From NCBI GenBank assembly GCA_050084985.1, contig JBITNC010000001.1:17298001-17362000 (forward strand): a stretch of 64,000 nt of DNA. Direction: 5' to 3'. Under the pieces are notes generated by a model. That model made no database searches, was not told where the DNA came from, and saw nothing but the letters and a program-made list of their open reading frames with translations. This DNA comes from Nageia nagi. Lineage: Eukaryota > Pinophyta. Shown piece after piece: positions 59,281-64,000 of this stretch; the first letter of the stretch is position 1; the number at the start of each line of letters is the position of its first letter. The translations under genes and the position numbers were made by a program.

Positions 59281-59495
59281 TTTAAAAGGTTAAATTCAAT
59301 ATTAAGATCTTTTTAAATCTATTGGTTTGTAAGATTTATCATCAATCTTTAAATATCATCAATGTAGAGGATGTAAATTGAATAAAATCATAGCATAGTT
59401 TTAAGTCTATATAAATATTTCTTTAATTTACTAACTAGATGCTTTTTTATTCCAAATTATCAATATTCATGCATAAGGAAATGTTTATATAATAC
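59281..59495 (-). repeat. Right terminal inverted repeat
   Basis: Reverse complement of the left repeat; ends at 59,495. Confidence 0.75.
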
Positions 59496-62440
59496 ATCTT
59501 TTATTATAATGATTTTTTTATTATTCCAAACTATATTCTATTTTGAGAATACATAGATTCTTCTACCCATGAGATCAAATCTTTAACACTCCAATAATTA
59601 TTACATCACGCTCTAAATATGTAAAGAATATTACTTGATGAATACACATAATAGTTTAATAATACATAAGGCATAAAGAGGGATATACATATTTATTTGT
59701 GACAAGGTGACAAGTAATAGTGAATCTAACCTTAATAAGTTGCTTTAGTATATGAACATATTTATTGACTAATCCTATTAGATCTTGGAAATATACCCAT
59801 GGAACCAAGGATAGAGACAAACACTTATATTTATGGTCATTATTGGTATCCTAAAGTGTCACTCATACTATATCACATTTTTAAACTTTGTATGTGAGAT
59901 CTATGAAAAGTGGAGAAATTTATTGATTGAATCTTGATAGAAACAAGATCAATATTGAGTGTCGCTAAGGTGGAATATCTTTGGGATACTCAATATTATA
60001 CACTTACCAACACCTTTATGTCTCTTATAGAGATATATATTTGGAGATAGTGAGGCACCTAAGAGATACATTGTTACTGCTCACTTGTATCGAGGAAACA
60101 TGTTGACTATATTGCTAGTGAGCTCTCTTTATATGATTTTTTCACAACTATATGGGGGTAGGATTATGGAATGAAATAATGGTTGGAGAATTATGTTTCC
60201 TACTAGCCTTACCAATAAGAAACCCCTATTCAATATGTTTATATCCTTATCATTTGAGAAGGGAGAGCCTACTATTAGAAACAAATAGTAGTGAAGCATG
60301 TAACTACCTCATAGCAAGGAAATCTTATTGCCTCTAAGCCCTACCCCTTTATCAAATATATAGGGCTTGATATTACATCCATTCCTATTAATGAATGCCC
60401 CTACTATTATTGATTCATGGAAAAACCTTGGTTAGTTCTTATTCCCTTTATTGATTCCATCCTCAGGCTTCGATTGGGATCACTTTTAATGAACTATCTA
60501 TAAGAAATATTATCCTTTATCCACATCTATCCCCAATATTCAATTCCTTACTTCCTTAACTCTCCTATTAACTATTTATTAAGGGCTTACATATATTTTC
60601 CATTAGTGGTATAAATATTATTTTTGCTCCTACCCTCCATCCCCTTATTCATCAATACAAGAATCTATCTTGTTAGTCCCATCGCAACCCCACCCCTACT
60701 ATTCTACTCTTTTTTCATAATGACTCAAGCATCCCTTATCAATAACTTGATCCATTTAACAATAAGCCTATCTCTTACCCATTGCCTCTAATAGTGTTTC
60801 TCCTTAAGTAATAATAGTAGGGGAACCTAAACTAGTATTCTATTTCAAGTATTTAATTCTAATAAATATGGAATAGTATTCCCTCATATACATAATCCTT
60901 TTCCTCCAAGTATAAGAATCTCTTTCTTTGAGTATGAATATCAATATAATATATCTCTATAAGTGAAGATATCCCTCGTGAAGTATCAAATTATTGGAAT
61001 ATGGATAGAAATGCTATAAATTAATCCATTCAATTGGTGAACTTGTCCCTTGTTGGATATGGATACATGTCCCTATGAGTATGATCACCCATTCCTTAGT
61101 AATTGTTCATTGGTTGGATAATGGGTAGAAGGATTGGTTTCCTTCCCTTGATTTTCCAATGGTGGGGCTATTAAGGAGGAACTAGATTTACTCTCCCATT
61201 AAAAGGGCTCAATTCTAAAACATGAATAGTAGCAAGAACCATTGGATGAGTATTGGACAATAGCCAATTCACCCATTATTGGATCTTAAAGACATTGGTC
61301 CCCTACTATTACAATGAACAGGGACCATGAACACTCATCCCCTTTATTCTATACTTAGATCCCCTCATAACATAATGGATAATTCTAGAGGGAGAGTTTT
61401 ATATTCATAATCTCTACCTAAATACCAACCACCACCATTGCATCTTTAGGGTTGAGCTCATTATCCACATATTAAGGATAGGTATTTATTTAAATATCAA
61501 GATGAGGGATCAGGAGATTCAATTACATTAAAGGAGGGTATGGGAGGTGTAGATGTAACAAAACCTATCGAGAAGGAAATCACTATTAGACTCATGAGCG
61601 GATGTATCCATATACAAAACTATTAAGTGATGAATACTAGTTCTTTATATACCTTTCAACGAATGGATGAAGCAAATGGAAAGTAGGAGAATGGGGAGAA
61701 TAAAATTGATATTACTAATAGGTAGTATTAAATAAATAATTTAATATGTCCCTAGAGTCTTTTTATTAGATAGATGCCCATCAAATGGTTGAATAGTGGC
61801 CCTATATTACCATTATTCCTATCAGATAGCTCCATCGAGTGTATTTAACAACTTGGTGTTTAACAACAACTAAATCACCCACTTGCCCCTTTCTCCCTCA
61901 TTGGATAGTGAAAGGGGAATCAACAAGCAATTTTCCCACTATTTTCATTAGATCTTATTGGCCCATGAATATAAGTATTGCTAGATATAATGGTTGCCTT
62001 AAAAATAGAAATATATATCAACTGAACCATAAGGACAACCTAAAGGGAGGGGTTTGATATTCAAATAATATGCATTGGGATCGATATACAGGTGTATCAT
62101 ATCTTAAAGATGAAGGATACCCAACTTGTTATGTCCCCATTCTCTAATCAGCCCTTCCATAGCTACTAATGGGGATAGATATAATGGCCTTTGAATAAAG
62201 ATTTCCCTCTCCTTGAGGTGGTTTAAAGACCTGAATATTGAGGTTCTCTCTCCTAAGATATTTGCTCCTATAGGTGGTAGTTTGATCATTCTATAATCTA
62301 ATGATCCTTATCTATTCCTTGATTATGGAGATATTCAATAACATGTCCCTCTATTTTATGAGTAGGTTCACACCCATTTTTGGTGATTGGAGCTATTACA
62401 AATCCCTACCTTGGGATAAGGAATTATGGTGTATAGTAGT

Positions 62441-62502
62441 GAGCATCTAGTTTAATGGTAGATAGTATCTTTCATATAGGTTTCGATCCTTATGATGCAT
62501 CG
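62441..62502 (+). pseudogene. Decayed tRNA-Gly-like sequence
   Basis: TTTAATGGTAGATAGTATC resembles the D-arm/A-box and anticodon-stem start of nuclear tRNA-Gly (TCTAGTGGTAGAATAGTACC), with C-to-T and G-to-A changes. GGTTTCGATCC (62,479) resembles the B box GGTTCGATTCC. GCATC (62,443) and GATGC (62,494) could pair as an acceptor stem. The anticodon stem's 3' half is missing, so it is not functional. Could be a tRNA pseudogene or the head of a tRNA-derived SINE. Confidence 0.3.
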
Positions 62503-62793
62503 AATCTCAATTGAAGCTTCCCCTTGATTCCCTAATAAATTAATGATTATTCATAGGATAGAATTTAAATGGTGGGCTTGAAATTCTTCAATCTGAAGGG
62601 TGGGCCTTTAATTAATAGTGGGGGAGTTTAATAGGGTTCGATTCTCCAAATGATGGGATTAGATTAGCTAGAGGGAAAAAATCATTATCTATGTATTAAC
62701 AACTTTAAGATAATGATTGGTGGGTTAATCCTTTGAAATCAAATCCTTCAAAGAAATACCTTGATCAAGTAAGCTTCACAATGAAGAACCATT

Positions 62794-62817
62794 AAGCGCT
62801 TATCGTAATAAGTGCTT
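62794..62817. other. Hairpin, 10-bp stem
   Basis: AAGCGCTTAT and ATAAGTGCTT flank a CGTA loop, with one G-T pair. No run of T follows, so terminator function is not implied. Confidence 0.7.
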
Positions 62818-63024
62818 CAACTATCTCACATGTGATAAGAAGTTGTATATGCTAGTGCAATCAATCCATGAGTAGGATCATTACTTGATAGGTAGGGATA
62901 TTCTCATATACATGGATCATGAGCTAGCTGAGTATTTGCCCAAAGTGAATCACAACAAACTTGCCACTTTATGCCAATGGGGTTCTTAAAAGAATTCAAT
63001 TAGCACATCCAATCCACCCTGTCC

Positions 63025-63076
63025 CAAGGGGAGTGGGGGGTAAGGTGATTCAAGGGGAGTGGAGGGTAAGGTAAAT
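63025..63076. repeat. 26-bp tandem duplication
   Basis: CAAGGGGAGTGGGGGGTAAG plus six bases, repeated at 63,051 with three differences. Confidence 0.9.
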
Positions 63077-64000
63077 CCACTCGTTGATATTTTGTCAAGA
63101 CCAAAAACTCTTCATCGAGGTAAATTAATGGAGTTGGAATCATTCAAGCAATTCAAGCCTAAGAATCATCATACTCATAAGAATGAGGGGATGATGAAAT
63201 ATAGGGTGAGTAATGATATATGGATCAATTAGGAGATAGTGAGGTGGGACAATGGATAGCGGGGTGAGGAAATAAGAATCAAGGCATTGAATTCATCCCC
63301 TTGAATAATGGAATAGATAGCAAGAGGGGGAGGTAGCCCAATGAACTATGATTGGAAAAGGGGGCAAGTTGATAGGAATAGTTGTTTCGAGTTTGTTGGT
63401 TCTCCACATGAAACGATAAGTAATAGGGGTAGGCCCAAGAAATAAGAATGTTTCTTATAGACCTTATTTCTCTCTCATGGTGAATGATAATATTAGGCAA
63501 GTATCTAGAAATAAGAATCTTTCCACAAAAATTGAAACCACAAATAAATGGTAAAAGGTCAATTGAGTTATATCGATCAAATGAAAGAACAATGTTTTGA
63601 TCCCCTTCTCCATAGTTGGTTGTTAAGCCCATCCCTCCATGCCATTTTATCTAGAAATAAGAATCACCTTCTATCAACCTTACAAGAAATCAATGAATAA
63701 GAATTCCTACCCTAGTAAGGCAGCCCTCCCTTTCTATATTGAATTAATGAGTCGAGGTAGGCAACTCATTAGTTTTCCTTTGGAGATAAAGTTCTAGATT
63801 CTCTTACAAAGGGTATTTAATAATGTTGGTTCGATTTGTAATGATGGAAGGGATAGCCCATAAATAAGAAGTTGTTGTCTAAAGAGTCTTGTCATTTGAG
63901 GGAGTGTATTATCTACTTATAAAGGCCTTCAACAAGTCACTTGGTTGGAACCCTTATTCTCATTATTTGCTATGCCCAACTTCACTAATGAAGGTTGGCC

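Larger units (their letters stand above)
56319..59495. mobile_element. DNA element with ~215-bp terminal inverted repeats, Agenet fragment inside
   Basis: The sequence 56,319-56,535 (GTATTATATAAATATTTCC inwards) matches the reverse complement of 59,281-59,495 along its whole length, roughly 80-85% by eye. Long inverted repeats enclosing 3.2 kb with a host-gene fragment suggest a Mutator-like (Pack-MULE-type) element. I could not find a matching target duplication (left flank ...TGTTTATA, right flank ATCTTTTAT...), and no transposase is present, so the class is open. Two independent inverted copies of a smaller repeat are the alternative. Confidence 0.6.
59496..64000. other. Spacer of different composition, no recognised gene
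   Basis: Visibly richer in C and G than the satellite, with many CCCCT and GGGG words. It shows no similarity to the repeats elsewhere in the window. Open frames of 61-117 codons occur (the longest is 63,279-63,632, minus) but none shows a known motif. It could be low-copy spacer, organelle-derived DNA or an unrecognised old element. Confidence 0.35.

Noticed and set aside
62630-62665. Second tRNA-like B box (GGGTTCGATTCTCC)
   Set aside because: No A box or stems at the right distance.
63279-63632. 117-codon minus-strand open frame as a gene
   Set aside because: No recognisable domain or codon pattern, and the surroundings are non-coding; plausible by chance at this composition.

Overview
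The window is nuclear DNA of a land plant, most probably a large-genome seed plant. It is AT-rich and visibly poor in CG. It holds no intact host gene. It consists of decayed LTR retrotransposons, one long satellite array, one inverted-repeat DNA element and gene-poor spacer. The species cannot be named from the sequence.

Layout. 1-17,643: two direct copies of a ~725-bp LTR-like repeat (158-880 and 16,916-17,643) bracket a nest of insertions. Inside the nest lie a sense-strand relic of a plant-mobile-domain (PMD) gene (3,120-4,820), a structurally complete Ty3/gypsy chromovirus (5,059-11,505, with LTRs, PBS, PPT and a 5-bp target duplication), a truncated plus-strand Ty1/copia element (LTR + gag, 11,559-12,588), and a 5'-truncated minus-strand Ty1/copia element (12,590-15,812). 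18,684-37,787: a ~19-kb Tat-lineage (Ogre/Retand-like) Ty3/gypsy element with gag, protease, RT, RNase H, a second archaeal-type RNase H and integrase. An antisense PMD relic and a minisatellite lie between integrase and 3' LTR. Its 3' LTR carries an 823-bp insertion and is cut off by the satellite. 37,788-56,310: about 20 tandem units of ~950 bp. 56,319-59,495: a 3.2-kb element with ~215-bp terminal inverted repeats that contains an Agenet (Tudor-like) domain gene fragment. 59,496-64,000: spacer of different composition with a decayed tRNA-Gly-like sequence.

Most unusual features. (1) The satellite has higher-order structure: a run of one unit type, then strict A-B alternation over about 14 units. 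(2) Each unit contains a ~225-nt exon-like block bounded by AG and GTAAGT. Inside it are three 16-bp imperfect palindromes of the form GGACCA-N4-TGGTCC at 30-bp spacing. The same three-palindrome module occurs outside the array at ~395, ~2,321 and ~17,156. (3) The chromovirus gag-pol frame has 19 in-frame stops but no frameshift, and most stops are explained by C-to-T change. (4) PMD relics sit in mirror-image positions in two nested elements, suggesting that retroelements carried this gene in antisense.

Function. Nothing here looks like a working pathway. The biology is that of transposable elements, satellite birth from repeats, and decay under cytosine methylation. All homology statements rest on motif recognition by eye. 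No alignment or database search was run.
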